This document shows positions 42,765-53,200 of a DNA stretch of 64,000 nt, piece after piece. Positions within the stretch are counted from its first letter, which is position 1. The number at the start of each line of letters is the position of its first letter. The DNA comes from UBA4582 sp047629195. Lineage in GTDB: Bacteria > Pseudomonadota > Gammaproteobacteria > Pseudomonadales > Azotimanducaceae. The notes under the pieces are model-generated. The model ran no database searches. It saw only the letters and a program-made list of their open reading frames with translations, and had not been told where the DNA came from. The position numbers were made by a program, and so were the translations under genes. Location of the stretch: positions 41,759 through 105,758 of the forward strand of contig JBLHWY010000003.1 in the NCBI GenBank assembly GCA_047629195.1, written 5' to 3'.

Positions 42765-44718
42765 CTTCACCCTCCGTTAATTTCAGTTCGACCATAAGCT
42801 GCCGGTTTTTTACTTGATTACCCATTGCGACTGCCAGTCGAAGCACCTCGCCATCACCGTCGGCAAGATGTCGATGTTCCATCTTCATGGCTTCTACAAC
42901 GACCAGTGGCTGGCCTTTGATCACCTTTTCCCCCTCAGAAACGAGTACGTTAACGACTAGTCCCTCCGTCGATGCGTGGATTTGGCCGTTGCTAGCGCTA
43001 TCCATGGAAGCCTCTGGCTGATAGGTGACAATCTTTGCATTGAGTATTTCTCTGCCAAAGTCGACACTGACCTGGTCATTGTCCAAATAAAACACGGCTT
43101 CTCTACTTACATGATTGCAGTTGTAGATCAATGTGCCCGATTCGCAACTGGTGATTGTCACTTGAAAATCTTCGTCTTCGGCTTTTACTTTGTAGCCGGA
43201 TGGCGTTACCAGCGATGAGACGGTCTTTGTTACCCCGGCAATCAGCAATTTGTCTCGGACCAGCATGGGTTCAGCATTGCTCCAGCCGCCGTGTCGATCT
43301 TGGTTCTGAAGACCGTTTTGTGCCAGTAATGCGGCCGTAACAGCCAGTTGCTCATTGTTCGTCTGATTTCGGAGCTTTTTGAGTAATTGCTCATTGATAA
43401 AGCCGGTGGTTGTGTCGCCTTGAATAAATTCCTGCTGTTCGAGGAGGCTAATCAAAAAGCTTTTGTTTGTCGTTAGCCCTAGAATTCTAGTATTTGTTAA
43501 AGCCCGAATAAGGCGGCGGCGAGCTTCTTCTCTGTCTCTGCCCCAACTAATTAACTTGGCTAACATGGCGTCGTAGTAGGGCGTTATGGTGCAACCACTA
43601 TGAAGTCCGTGATCAATTCTGACGCCATCATTTTCGTAAGGCTCAAAATATTGAATTTTTCCAGTTTGAGGCATAAAACCGTTTAACGGATCTTCTGCGT
43701 AAATCCGGACTTCAATGGCATGTCCATCAAAAGTAACCTCTTCCTGATCGCATGGTAGAGATTCACCGTTGGCGATTCGAAGTTGCCAGTCAACCAGATC
43801 CGTATCAGTGACGAGTTCAGTCACTGGGTGCTCAACTTGCAAACGCGTATTCATTTCGAGGAAGTAGAATTTTTGTTGCTCATCCACCAAGAATTCAACC
43901 GTGCCAACACCCTCGTACTGCACTGCCTTTGCGGCATCGACGGCAGCCAGACCCATGCTTGCTCTGAGGCTAGCATTGACGAATGGAGAGGGACATTCTT
44001 CAATGACTTTTTGATGGCGTCGCTGTGCGGAGCAATCTCGTTCACCGAGATGAATAACGTTGCCGTGACTGTCGCCAGCAATTTGTATCTCAATATGCCT
44101 GCCATCGATGATGGCTTTTTCCAGTATAAGTTCATCGCTGCCGAAGGCGCTAAGGGACTCGGATCGGGCAGAGTCTAATGCCGCGTTAAGGTCAGCGAGG
44201 TTATGGACCAGACGCATACCCCGTCCACCACCGCCGGCAGCAGCTTTTACCATAATTGGTACACCGATTTTTTTTGCTTCGATTGTCAGCTGAGCGTTGT
44301 CCTGGGCTGGGCCTTGGTAGCCTGGTACGCAGGGCACGCCGGCTTTGATCATGAGGTCCTTGGCGGAGGCTTTATTTCCCATAAGGTTAATCGCATCGGG
44401 AGATGGACCGATAAACTTAATGTTGTTATTTGCGCAGGCTGTTGCGAACGCTGCATTCTCTGAGAGAAAGCCGTAACCCGGGTGGATCGCATCCGCCTCA
44501 ACCGCAAGTGCGGCATTGATGATTTTGTCGATATCGAGATAGGACTCTGCAGGAGTCTGGCCGCCGATACAGACACTGGCATCAGCCAGGGATACAAATA
44601 ATGATTCTGCATCCGCGTCACTGTGTACGGCGATGGCGTCGAAGCCCGCGGCTTGCACGCTATCAATGATGCGGCAGGCTATTTCGGCCCGGTTTGCGAT
44701 TAGTATTTTTTTCATCAT
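42751..44718 (-). CDS. Acyl-CoA carboxylase, biotin carboxylase/BCCP (alpha) subunit
   Basis: A 655-residue fusion of biotin carboxylase and biotin carrier domains. KKILIANRAEIACRIIDSVQ, VKAAAGGGGRGMRLVHNLAD (ATP grasp), HGNVIHLGERDCSAQRRHQK, MNTRLQVEHPVTELVTDTDL and the EDPLNGFMPQTGKIQYF segment are standard. The biotinyl lysine is Lys612 in VVEAMKMEH. AGGGGTG precedes the first of two ATGs. It works with the beta subunit encoded immediately downstream, overlapping by 14 bases; the alpha-then-beta order and AtuA-like neighbour fit an atu-type cluster (AtuF and AtuC equivalents). The exact acyl-CoA is inference. Confidence 0.95.
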   Translation of the reverse strand: MMKKILIANRAEIACRIIDSVQAAGFDAIAVHSDADAESLFVSLADASVCIGGQTPAESYLDIDKIINAALAVEADAIHPGYGFLSENAAFATACANNNIKFIGPSPDAINLMGNKASAKDLMIKAGVPCVPGYQGPAQDNAQLTIEAKKIGVPIMVKAAAGGGGRGMRLVHNLADLNAALDSARSESLSAFGSDELILEKAIIDGRHIEIQIAGDSHGNVIHLGERDCSAQRRHQKVIEECPSPFVNASLRASMGLAAVDAAKAVQYEGVGTVEFLVDEQQKFYFLEMNTRLQVEHPVTELVTDTDLVDWQLRIANGESLPCDQEEVTFDGHAIEVRIYAEDPLNGFMPQTGKIQYFEPYENDGVRIDHGLHSGCTITPYYDAMLAKLISWGRDREEARRRLIRALTNTRILGLTTNKSFLISLLEQQEFIQGDTTTGFINEQLLKKLRNQTNNEQLAVTAALLAQNGLQNQDRHGGWSNAEPMLVRDKLLIAGVTKTVSSLVTPSGYKVKAEDEDFQVTITSCESGTLIYNCNHVSREAVFYLDNDQVSVDFGREILNAKIVTYQPEASMDSASNGQIHASTEGLVVNVLVSEGEKVIKGQPLVVVEAMKMEHRHLADGDGEVLRLAVAMGNQVKNRQLMVELKLTEGEDESA

Positions 44719-44764
44719 ATTTCACCCCTACCTTAGTGTGATAGTTTTTTAGATGGCTCTATTT

Positions 44765-46534
44765 CTATAGACTAATTTGCTCTGCTATTTCCTTCGGGAC
44801 ATCAATAAGTTTCGCTCGCAGATATTCGCCCATCGTTTTTGCCTGACCATCAATGCGCGTAGAAGATGAAACGCCTTCCCCGAGTATGCCGTGAATGTAA
44901 AAATTCAATGCGTATAGGTTAGGTAAGTCGAATCTTTCGATCTCGTATTTTTCTGTATCTGCGAGTAATGTCTTAAATTTTTCGACGGTCAATAAATCGT
45001 GAAGAAATCCAAAAGCCTCTGGAGTAGTTGCCCATATACCAACATTGGCATTGCCACCTTTATCCCCCGAGCGAGTGCCGAAAATCCTTCCGAATGGCAT
45101 TCTTACCGTCTCTCCCTTCGGGTAAGGTTGAATTTCAACGGGATTTTTTTGATAGTAGATTGGCTCAAGACCAAGTTGGTTAGTTGGTTGAACTTTGACC
45201 GACTGACCGCCCATGTGTACGGTCTCGATAACATGTTTGCTGTCTACGAGCGCCGGCCAATATGAAATGTAGGCTCCGCCAGAGCCTGCTGAACTTGAAC
45301 TAAAGGCGGGGAAGTTGGCGAGTGCTAGTTCAATGACTTTCGCAGAAAATACCCTGCCTACTAGTGCCGTATCTTTTGACTTCACATCAATTCTCAATCG
45401 TGCGTAAGCTTCTTCGTTCGTTTTCGGGTCTTCTTTGTCGTTTCTTATCAACTGAATGGTGACATCATCAAATTGGGCTTGGCCGCCAACAGACTGAAAC
45501 AACGTATCTATAAAGATCTCCGCTTTTTCCTCAATGTCCAAACCTGTCAGTAGCATTTCCATGCTGTTCCGAAATCCACCGGCTGTATTGATACAGACTT
45601 TGTGAGTTGGAGGCGGGCTACTGCCGCGACAGCCAGAAACATAGACCCTATCGTCTCCTTTTTGCTCGATACTCAATGTGTCGAAGTGAGCAATCACATC
45701 GGGATTCAGGTAGGCAGGTGTACTAATCTCGTAAAGAAGTTGTGCTTTGACAGTCCCAACCGAGACTAGACCACCGGTGCCGGGGTGTTTAGTAATCGTA
45801 AAATGTCCGTTTGCTTCAATTTCAGCGATGGGGTAACCCATGTTATGAAAGCTGGGTACCTCCTGGAAAAACGAATAGTTGCCGCCGGTGGCTTGCGCAC
45901 CGCATTCGATGATGTGGCCTGCAGCAAGCGCGCCAGCGAGCGCGTCATAGTCCTGTCGTTGCCAGTTAAACTTCCATGCAGCCGGGCCTATCACGACTGC
46001 GGCGTCTGTTACTCTTGGACAAATCACTACATCTGCGCCCATATCCAGAGCGGTTTTAATACCCCAGGCTCCGAGATAGACATTTGCTGTTACGGGTGGT
46101 TTATCGGCATCAGCGAGAACCTGTTGCGTATCAATGTTCTCGAATTGTTCGCCTTTATCCTGTAACGCCACCAACCTTGGCATTAGATCATCGCCGTCGA
46201 TATAAGCAACTTTAACGTCTAAGCCAAGGTCTTGGGCAATCTGTGCAACTTCGGTGGCCATCCCTGAAGGATTGAGACCGCCTGCGTTTGTCACGATTTT
46301 GATATCTTCTTCAACACAAATGGTTAGTACGTCGCGTACTTGCTTTAGAAAAGTGCCGACATAACCTGTGTTAGGCTTTTTCGATCGTTGGTTGTAGAGG
46401 ATTGTCATTGTTAGTTCGGCAAGATAGTCGCCGGTGAGGACGTCGATAGGACCGCCCTCAACCATGTCTTTTGCTGCGCCAAGCTTATCGCCGTAGAAAC
46501 CGCTGCAATTTCCAATTCTTATTATATCTTTCAT
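44765..46534 (-). CDS. AtuA-like protein (DUF1446, acyclic terpene utilization)
   Basis: A 589-residue protein of the DUF1446/AtuA family, required for citronellol and geraniol growth in pseudomonads, though its reaction is not established. Family marks: IRIGNCSGFYGDKLGAAKDM, IKIVTNAGGLNPSGMATEVA, AYIDGDDLMPRL, DVVICPRVTDAAVVIGPAAW, and GRIFGTRSGDKGGNANVGIW near the C-terminal part. The length is that of the full family. It lies between the TetR regulator and the carboxylase alpha gene. It is the strongest single pointer to an isoprenoid-type pathway here. The upstream ribosome-binding site is weak. Confidence 0.9.
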   Translation of the reverse strand: MKDIIRIGNCSGFYGDKLGAAKDMVEGGPIDVLTGDYLAELTMTILYNQRSKKPNTGYVGTFLKQVRDVLTICVEEDIKIVTNAGGLNPSGMATEVAQIAQDLGLDVKVAYIDGDDLMPRLVALQDKGEQFENIDTQQVLADADKPPVTANVYLGAWGIKTALDMGADVVICPRVTDAAVVIGPAAWKFNWQRQDYDALAGALAAGHIIECGAQATGGNYSFFQEVPSFHNMGYPIAEIEANGHFTITKHPGTGGLVSVGTVKAQLLYEISTPAYLNPDVIAHFDTLSIEQKGDDRVYVSGCRGSSPPPTHKVCINTAGGFRNSMEMLLTGLDIEEKAEIFIDTLFQSVGGQAQFDDVTIQLIRNDKEDPKTNEEAYARLRIDVKSKDTALVGRVFSAKVIELALANFPAFSSSSAGSGGAYISYWPALVDSKHVIETVHMGGQSVKVQPTNQLGLEPIYYQKNPVEIQPYPKGETVRMPFGRIFGTRSGDKGGNANVGIWATTPEAFGFLHDLLTVEKFKTLLADTEKYEIERFDLPNLYALNFYIHGILGEGVSSSTRIDGQAKTMGEYLRAKLIDVPKEIAEQISL

Positions 46535-46567
46535 TTAACGCGCCTTCTCAATAGTGCCTGTTCAATC

Positions 46568-47170
46568 CTAAGCACCTTCTCGGAGTCGAATCAGGGGTGA
46601 TATCAGGTTTATCCATTTTTTTATGTAGCTCAAGCTTTTAGCTTTATCGTTGCCGTAGTTTTCTTGTATCAATAAGCCCCTCATGAAACTTCGGGTCATG
46701 TTAAGTAGCATCACTACTTCATCATCGTCACCAGAAATTGCTTCGTATTGTGCTAATGATTGTTGATCTATGGCTCGTCCCCATTCCAGTAATTCATCGG
46801 CAATACGCTTCTGAAGCAGATCATCGGTGCGGGCGGCATTGAGTATTTCCAATAGTGCGCGATAGGCTTGCGTATTGATGTACCTTGTCCATGCAACCAT
46901 CAGCGCATCTTCAATATTTTTTGCGGGATAACGAGAACGTTCGAAAGGTCGCGCTAACAATCTGTTTAGAGTTGCAGAGATGAGGTCTTCTTTCGAAGGA
47001 TAGTGGTGCTGCAGGGCGCCTTTTGAAAATCCGGCGCCGGCTGCAACCCGGTTGAGAGAGGTTTCGGTATATCCTACTGCGACCAGCGATTCAATCGTGG
47101 CTTCACAAATCGCATCTCGCGCTCGAATACTTTTTGCTTCTTGTTTGCCGACAGCTGTTGGCGGTGACAT
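46568..47170 (-). CDS. TetR family transcriptional regulator
   Basis: A 200-residue repressor-type regulator. ATG 47170 starts four bases after the upstream stop; the frame is open to 47212 but overlaps the hydratase gene. The helix-turn-helix is at about 36-57 (TSLNRVAAGAGFSKGALQHH), followed by YPSKEDLISATL. The ligand-binding helices are variable, as usual. It sits inside the cluster between the enoyl-CoA hydratase and AtuA-like genes and probably represses it until an acyl-CoA or terpenoid intermediate binds, like AtuR and LiuR-type regulators. I found no convincing operator palindrome in the two short flanking gaps. Confidence 0.92.
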   Translation of the reverse strand: MSPPTAVGKQEAKSIRARDAICEATIESLVAVGYTETSLNRVAAGAGFSKGALQHHYPSKEDLISATLNRLLARPFERSRYPAKNIEDALMVAWTRYINTQAYRALLEILNAARTDDLLQKRIADELLEWGRAIDQQSLAQYEAISGDDDEVVMLLNMTRSFMRGLLIQENYGNDKAKSLSYIKKWINLISPLIRLREGA

Positions 47171-47174
47171 TCGG

Positions 47175-47954
47175 CTAGGTTTCCGGAACCCAGCTTGGTT
47201 TGCGTTTTTCACGAAATGCCGTCATGCCCTCAGTACCCTCTTCGGATTTGAACATGCGCACACTCCATTCCCCTGTCTCGGCAAATCCTTGCGCGATATC
47301 GAGTTCGGAGACTCTTCGAACCAGCTTTTTACATTCGGTGACGGCATTCGGTCCGCCAAGGTTTATCATATCGATCTCTTCTTGCACTGCACTGGCTAAT
47401 TGGTCTTTTGGGACTGCACGATGAGCCAGGCCAAAGTCTACTGCTTGACTACCTGTGAAGCGCTCGCCGGTTAAAAACAATTTCATACCATGGTGGGTAC
47501 CAAGCTTGGGTAAACAGACCACAGAAATGACAGCAGGAATAACGCCGATTCGAACTTCACTAAAACTAAACTGGACATCCTCAACAGTGATCACAATATC
47601 GGCTGCGCCCACAAGTCCAAGACCGCCGGCAAAAGCCGCGCCATTGACGGCTGCGATGACGGGTTTGTCGCTATCGAGTATTCTCATTAACACGTCAGGG
47701 TAAGGGGTTGACTCTCCCCCACCATCAATTGTCTGTCCGGGAGGGCTTTTCAGATCAGCACCGGCGCAGAAGGCTGGGTCGGTTCCGGTAATGACAATTG
47801 AGCGGACGGCTGGGTCCTGGTTAGCATTGGATAAGTGCTCATAAAGTTCATTGACGAGGATTGCGGATAAGGCGTTGCGATTTTCAGGTCGATTTAAGGT
47901 GATCCAAGCGGCGCCTTTCTTTACTTCATATAAAGTTGCTTGTGTACCAGTCAT
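47175..47954 (-). CDS. Enoyl-CoA hydratase family protein (AtuE/LiuC-like)
   Basis: A 259-residue crotonase-family enzyme. AAWITLNRPENRNALSAIL, SIVITGTDPAFCAGADLKSP and VNGAAFAGGLGLVGAADIVI give the CoA pocket and oxyanion hole; FSFSEVRIGVIPAVISV carries the catalytic Glu. The second hydratase Glu position is Gly in AFAGGLGL. The short branch with this FSEVRIG..PA pattern includes methylglutaconyl- and isohexenylglutaconyl-CoA hydratases, which act on the carboxylase product, so the role fits the cluster. ATG 47954 has GGGGC about eight bases upstream. It is followed four bases later by the TetR gene and lies 77 bases behind the transporter. Confidence 0.93.
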   Translation of the reverse strand: MTGTQATLYEVKKGAAWITLNRPENRNALSAILVNELYEHLSNANQDPAVRSIVITGTDPAFCAGADLKSPPGQTIDGGGESTPYPDVLMRILDSDKPVIAAVNGAAFAGGLGLVGAADIVITVEDVQFSFSEVRIGVIPAVISVVCLPKLGTHHGMKLFLTGERFTGSQAVDFGLAHRAVPKDQLASAVQEEIDMINLGGPNAVTECKKLVRRVSELDIAQGFAETGEWSVRMFKSEEGTEGMTAFREKRKPSWVPET

Positions 47955-48031
47955 CAATATTGCCCCAGAATTTGTTATTTGAGGGTATCAGAATAAAAAG
48001 CCATCCGGAAGGTTTTTAATTTCACGGTTTT

Positions 48032-49315
48032 CTAATTGTGAGGCGTCTGGCTTCGCTCTCTCGCGCCACCTGCTTTAATAATAAATGGTCCAATACATGC
48101 TACAACCATAAGTCCAGCCAAGAGGAGAAAAGCGAGTTGATAGCTCCCAGTAGAATCGTAAATAAATCCAGCCAGAGGAGAAGCTGAGATCACGAGAGGC
48201 AGTTCGACCAGTCGCAAAATACCGTTCGCCTTACCGAAAGAAGCATTACCCACAGCTACTGAAAGAGAAAATGTACGCAGCGGACTCATGCCTGATAGAC
48301 CAAAACCGTAGACAACGCCCGCTAATAAAGAGGTATAAAAATCGTCGGCAAAAGCGAGCAACACAAGTGAGGTCGCTTGAAACATTAGTGCCATCCAGAT
48401 GGTTATCCTGGCGCCAAATAAATCAGACATCCAGCCGACGACAGGTTTGCCTAGTGCCGCAAACAACGCTGTCGCTGACAATATAACTGCAGCTTCAGCC
48501 CCCTGTAGGCCAATGTCTTTGAGGTGGCCAAACAGGTGCAGCATAACTGCAGAGTAAACACAGCCCATTGCACCAAACATCAAACCGATACTCCAGAATG
48601 CGGGGAATCGGACCATTTCTTTCCAATGCCAGATCCTGAGCTCTGCGGGGTCTTCTTTCACATCTTTCTTATTTGCTGCTGAGTAGACGTGTCCGTCTCG
48701 TACTTCGCCGATATCTTCGGGGCGGTTCTTTAAGAAGTAGATAACAAGGGGTATTAAGATACTTGGTACGATGATCGCGAATACAACAAAGCTACTTCGC
48801 CACCCTATGGCTTCAACCAGACTGGTGACAAGTGGCGGCATCACCACACCCGCCAATGATGCACCTAATACGCCTAGCGAAATCGCGCGCCCACGCCAAT
48901 GGTCGAACCAGCTTATGACGGTTCTGTGCCACGCGAGATTACCCATGCAGGTCATACCCAGGCCCATGCCCAACCCAACAACCAAATAGAATTGAATTAG
49001 GTTTTGGCACACAGACAGCAGGAGATAGGAAGCTGTAACCAGAACTATGCCTGTCAGAATGACCTTCTTAGGTGAGTATTTGTCCAGTACACTGCCGATA
49101 AAAGGTGCGGCGAACGCGCTGGTGATAGAAGCGATAGAGAAGCCCATAGCGATTTCAAATCTGCTGCCCCCGGCTAGCTCTTCCGCCAGAGAAGGCAAAA
49201 ACACGCCGCGTGAATAGGAGTAAAATCCCGTGCCCAGAAATGTGAGTACTGAGCCAACCAATACAATGATCCAACCGTAAAAGACTCGACCGGTTGGCCT
49301 GGTGGCTTCTGTCAT
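48032..49315 (-). CDS. MFS transporter, monocarboxylate/oxalate-formate antiporter type
   Basis: A 427-residue, twelve-helix inner-membrane carrier. I chose ATG 49315; the frame is open to 49363 but that stretch is Pro-rich and not membrane-like. GRVFYGWIIVLVGSVLTF, then YSPKKVILTGIVLVTASYLL, VISWFDHWRGRAISLGVLGA and GWMSDLFGARITIWMAL are typical of the MCT/oxalate-formate group. The central loop (about 200-240) is hydrophilic. As the first gene before the hydratase/TetR/AtuA series on the same strand, it is a good candidate for uptake of the organic acid that the cluster degrades. Confidence 0.92.
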   Translation of the reverse strand: MTEATRPTGRVFYGWIIVLVGSVLTFLGTGFYSYSRGVFLPSLAEELAGGSRFEIAMGFSIASITSAFAAPFIGSVLDKYSPKKVILTGIVLVTASYLLLSVCQNLIQFYLVVGLGMGLGMTCMGNLAWHRTVISWFDHWRGRAISLGVLGASLAGVVMPPLVTSLVEAIGWRSSFVVFAIIVPSILIPLVIYFLKNRPEDIGEVRDGHVYSAANKKDVKEDPAELRIWHWKEMVRFPAFWSIGLMFGAMGCVYSAVMLHLFGHLKDIGLQGAEAAVILSATALFAALGKPVVGWMSDLFGARITIWMALMFQATSLVLLAFADDFYTSLLAGVVYGFGLSGMSPLRTFSLSVAVGNASFGKANGILRLVELPLVISASPLAGFIYDSTGSYQLAFLLLAGLMVVACIGPFIIKAGGARERSQTPHN

Positions 49316-49519
49316 AGGGATTCCTAATAGTGGTAAAGCAGGAGGGGAGGGCCGTAAAAGCATGCGGCGACAGGCCTCGTGAACTTTAAAATATACGCGG
49401 GTCGGGTAGGGTGTTCAAGCTGCTGGCTTATGACTCATTGTTGAGCGAGATGCGCTCCTGTTTATTGAGAAGGCCCTGCATCGGTTGACCCAGAGCTGTT
49501 TGGTGAGTTAAAAGGTGGC

Positions 49520-50215
49520 ATGAAACTGTTAATCAAACTTATGGTTGTTGCTGGATTGGTCGTGTTGGTCGGGACAGTGGTAGTGAAGATGCAATACCCC
49601 GCTACGATACCCTCCCAGGAAGTTAGGCCAGACGCAGTCGTTTCAATAATGCCTTCTGAGGCGAAGGAAATCATTGAACCCCCGGAGTCTTTCAGTAACC
49701 CCAGTGAATTAGCTTCTGTCTCCGACATGCCACCGCTTGCAATAAATCCTCCACATTCGTTCTGGAATGCTGTGACTTCTGTAGACGCCAAGTTTGCGCC
49801 TGCGCTCAGTCTGAAGCTGGAACAGCATCGTTTGATTGCCTTTGACCGCGAGGCGTTAACCGATATTAAGGAGCAAGATAAAGTTGAGCTATATATTCCA
49901 CACGTCAAAAAGCGTCATGAGGTCTGGATAGAAAGGGTTGCCCGCTTAAAGAGCGGAAATCTTTCTATTACGGGCTCTGTAGATGGGCAGCCGGATTTCC
50001 CTTTTGTACTCACGCTTGGTGAAGATTCGGTCTATGCTGTATTTGGTACTGAGGACGGTGTTTACAATGTTCGAGGTAACGAAACACACGCGTGGATGAT
50101 ACCGACTGCAGAATTGAAAAAACGCAGAGATTTTAAGGAACCCGATTTTCGAACGCCTAATTCTCGAGCCCCTAATTTTCAAACGCCCAATAATCTAAAC
50201 AAGTCTAATAGCTAA
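49520..50215 (+). CDS. Membrane-anchored or secreted small protein preceding the protease
   Basis: A 231-residue protein with an N-terminal hydrophobic segment (LIKLMVVAGLVVLVGTVVV) acting as anchor or signal. It continues with a Pro/Ser/Glu-rich stretch, then a compact domain (about 90-200) with FDREALTDIKEQDKVELYIP, RHEVWIERVARLKSGNLSIT and DGVYNVRGNETHAWMIPTAE. The pattern of a domain rich in short strands and a partner protease suggests a prodomain or inhibitor-like protein, as seen beside some secreted metallopeptidases; I do not recognise the family. The tail is four 15-bp repeats in DNA (separate entry). It is 17 bases before the protease start, in one operon. Confidence 0.78.
   Translation: MKLLIKLMVVAGLVVLVGTVVVKMQYPATIPSQEVRPDAVVSIMPSEAKEIIEPPESFSNPSELASVSDMPPLAINPPHSFWNAVTSVDAKFAPALSLKLEQHRLIAFDREALTDIKEQDKVELYIPHVKKRHEVWIERVARLKSGNLSITGSVDGQPDFPFVLTLGEDSVYAVFGTEDGVYNVRGNETHAWMIPTAELKKRRDFKEPDFRTPNSRAPNFQTPNNLNKSNS
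50141..50200 (+). repeat. Four imperfect 15-bp tandem repeats at the 3' end of a gene
   Basis: Units at 50141, 50156, 50171 and 50186 (CCTAATTTTCAAACG-like) encode P-(D/N)-(F/S)-(R/Q)-(T/A) pentapeptides, with the last unit diverged. A second 15-bp array lies just past the protease gene. Confidence 0.7.
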
Positions 50216-50232
50216 TAACTGGAGTAATGATT

Positions 50233-53200
50233 GTGAAAAAAGGAATTTGGTTCCTACTTGTTGGTGTCTTGTTGTCACAGGGAGCAAATGCCACGCAATT
50301 AGAGCTGGTCTGCCCCTGCACGGTAAGTAGTGTTGGTCTGACTGGCGTCAGTATTACCGCCGGTGTCACGAATGTAGGCACAACAGCAAGTGGTGATTTT
50401 CGTTACAAACTGAAAATGCAAACGCCGGGGGATACTACTTTCTTTCTGACTAGTGTCTACCGCTTTAACAGCACATTGAACGCTGGCGCGAGCTTGGCTA
50501 GCACGGAAGTCAAAACCGGGCTGATTTTGCCAGATCCAGGAACATATACTCTTGTTCTAACCTTGGAAGAGAATCAAGCCGGAACTTGGACTAAGGTGGA
50601 CCAGATTCGGATGAAAAATCGGGTTACAACTACGAGGGATGGTGGTAAATCATTTTTAACCAGTGACGAAGAATCTTCTGGCGCGTTATTTTTCGACGGA
50701 GCACCGACACTTAGTATTTCTGGTTCTACCGCCACGATTAGTCTGCCTGATCTGGTAAACAGCTCAGCATCTGTCGCCACCGGACCACTTGAACTAGATA
50801 TATTGCAATCCGGTCAGGCGAATGTCTTTGTCAGTTCGATCGTCGCCCTTTCTGGCTTGAGCATTTCGAATGGTTTGGGTCCAAGGGGCATTTTACCTGC
50901 GAATACCTATACGGCGACGATCACTGACTCGAGTGAGGTCTACTCAAATTTGAGGGTGCTAGATACTGCTGCAGCAAGCCCGACACTCCTTTTTGAAACA
51001 GTTAGAAATACCGGTGGAGACCTCCCTGTAAGAACACTGAATGAAACAGGAATTGAGTTGATTACGGACAATGATTCCGATGGCGTTGATAATTACAGTG
51101 AAAGGCTGGTTGGCACAAATCCAGACAGTGCATTGAGTACGCCGCCAGACAGTGTTGTCGACGTGCTCGTTATTTATTCTCAGAGCGTGGCGAACGTCAG
51201 TGCAACGATTGATCAATTGATCTCTGTGAGCAACACAGTACTGCAAAATGGTGGCGCAGGATTGTCGTTAAACCTCGCAAGCAGTCAGTTAAAAACAATT
51301 GATGAAAGTCTGACTTTAGGCTCGTTGCTCAATCAAATGGACGACCGGCAAAGCCCCTTTGATGATCTGGTTGCACTTAAAGAAAATGCAGGAGCCGACA
51401 TTGTCGTACTAATACTGCCATATTTCACGGGCTCTGACTTGTGTGGCCTGGCCAATTTGGGAGGCTTTAGCACAAGAGGCGATCTGATCTACCAGCAAAA
51501 TGAAGAGACCGCAAATGCGACTGTTTATGTGGGAGACGGGTGCGAGCAGAGTACCTTTTTGCATGAAGTGGGGCATGTCATGGGCCTTGGTCATTCGCGT
51601 CGTCAGGATGGTGCTACAGGAGGTACCTTGCCTTGGGCCGTGGGCTACGGTATTGATGCGTCCTTTGTGACCGTTATGGCTTACGGTAGTGAGTTTTCAA
51701 ATGCACCAGATATGCTTAGCCTTTCGAGTCCGCTGCTAACCTGCGAAGGTGTGCCTTGTGGTATTGCACGTACCGACGCGCAGAATGGTGCCGATGCTGT
51801 GCTTGCGCTTAGGACAACGCGTTACCAGGTTCAAAATTATCGTGCGAGTTTGGCGATTGATACAGATAATGACGGCACACCTGATTCGACAGATACAGAC
51901 GACGATAATGATGGTGTTGCGGATGGTCCGGACGCCTTTCCTTTGGACGCAAGTGAATTTGAAGATACAGATGCTGACGGCACAGGTAATAACGCTGATA
52001 CAGATGATGACAATGATGGGGTAGCAGACACCGCTGATGCTTTTCCGCTAGACAGTAGTGAGAGTGCTGACGCAGATGGTGATGGTGTGGGGGACAATGC
52101 AGATGTGCCAAAACGTCTGGGTGATCCTGAAAAAATCGAACTCACAGTCGTTGGCGCAAGCCTGATTTCTCCTGCTGGTGTTGCCCTCAGTGTGCCTGCA
52201 AATGCGACAGCGGTGTCGCTTAATGTGACGGCGGTTAATCCAGTATCTGCAGGCTTTGTTACTGTATGGCCTTGCTCAGCGGATCGGCCGGTTGCTTCAA
52301 ATCTGAACTATGTTGCCGGCCGTGTTGTACCTAACGGGGTGATTGCACCGATTGGTAGTAATGGGAAAGTTTGTTTGTACTCACGGTCTGAAACGGATTT
52401 GGTTGTTGATGTTGCTGGCTGGTTTGTTGGCGATGCATTTGCTGCCGCTACACCTACTCGGCTGGTAGATACTCGAGACGGTACCGGTGCCCAAATGGCT
52501 CAGCTACAACCATCTGCTCCCATCTCTATTAAGGTAACCAGTCTAGCGGTTAATAGTGCGTTAGGAGTGAGTACTACCATACCTGCATCGATTGATGCAG
52601 TGGCTTTGAATGTGACGGTGGTCAATCCTTCCGGGGCTGGATTTGTGACGGTTTATCCCTGCGATGTAGACAGGCCTTTGGCTTCTAATCTAAATTACAC
52701 TGCGGGCAATGTTGTTGCCAATGGCGTCGTTGCGCCTGTAAGTGCTGATGGGGAAATATGTATTTACTCCCAGCAATCTACTGATGTCATCGTAGATCTG
52801 GCTGGCTGGATACCTTCTTCTAGCGTCACGACCTTCATTGGTACAACGCCAACCCGACTGGTGGATACTCGTGATGGTACAGGTGGGCGATCGACTAAGC
52901 TTGATTCAAGTGCGCAATTGAGTATCCCGATCCACGGAGTAGCACTAATCACTGCTGGGAGCGCGACTGCTGTGCCGAACACGGCGACGGCAGCGGCAAT
53001 CAATGTCACGGTGGTATCTCCTGAATCGGCAGGATTTGCAACAGTATGGCCCTGCAGTGCCTCGCGACCACTGGCCAGTAATTTGAATTTTGTGAATGGT
53101 CAGGTTATTGCGAATAATGTCGTTGCCCCCATCGGTACTGATGGCGCTATTTGTGTCTTCACGAATGTTCCGTCACATGTGATTGTGGATGTGTCCGGTT

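Noticed and set aside
38295..47954. Leucine (liu) catabolic cluster
   Set aside because: There is no HMG-CoA lyase gene, and an AtuA-like gene is present, so an acyclic-terpene-type cluster is preferred.
47995..48020. Terminator hairpin behind the MFS gene (CC...GG with flanking A and T runs)
   Set aside because: The stem is only two to six pairs with a bulge and a self-complementary TCCGGA core; it may be chance.
51858..52110. Direct repeats as a CRISPR or other nucleic-acid repeat array
   Set aside because: They are codons for calcium-binding DxDxDG-type protein repeats inside the metalloprotease, with no spacers of even length.
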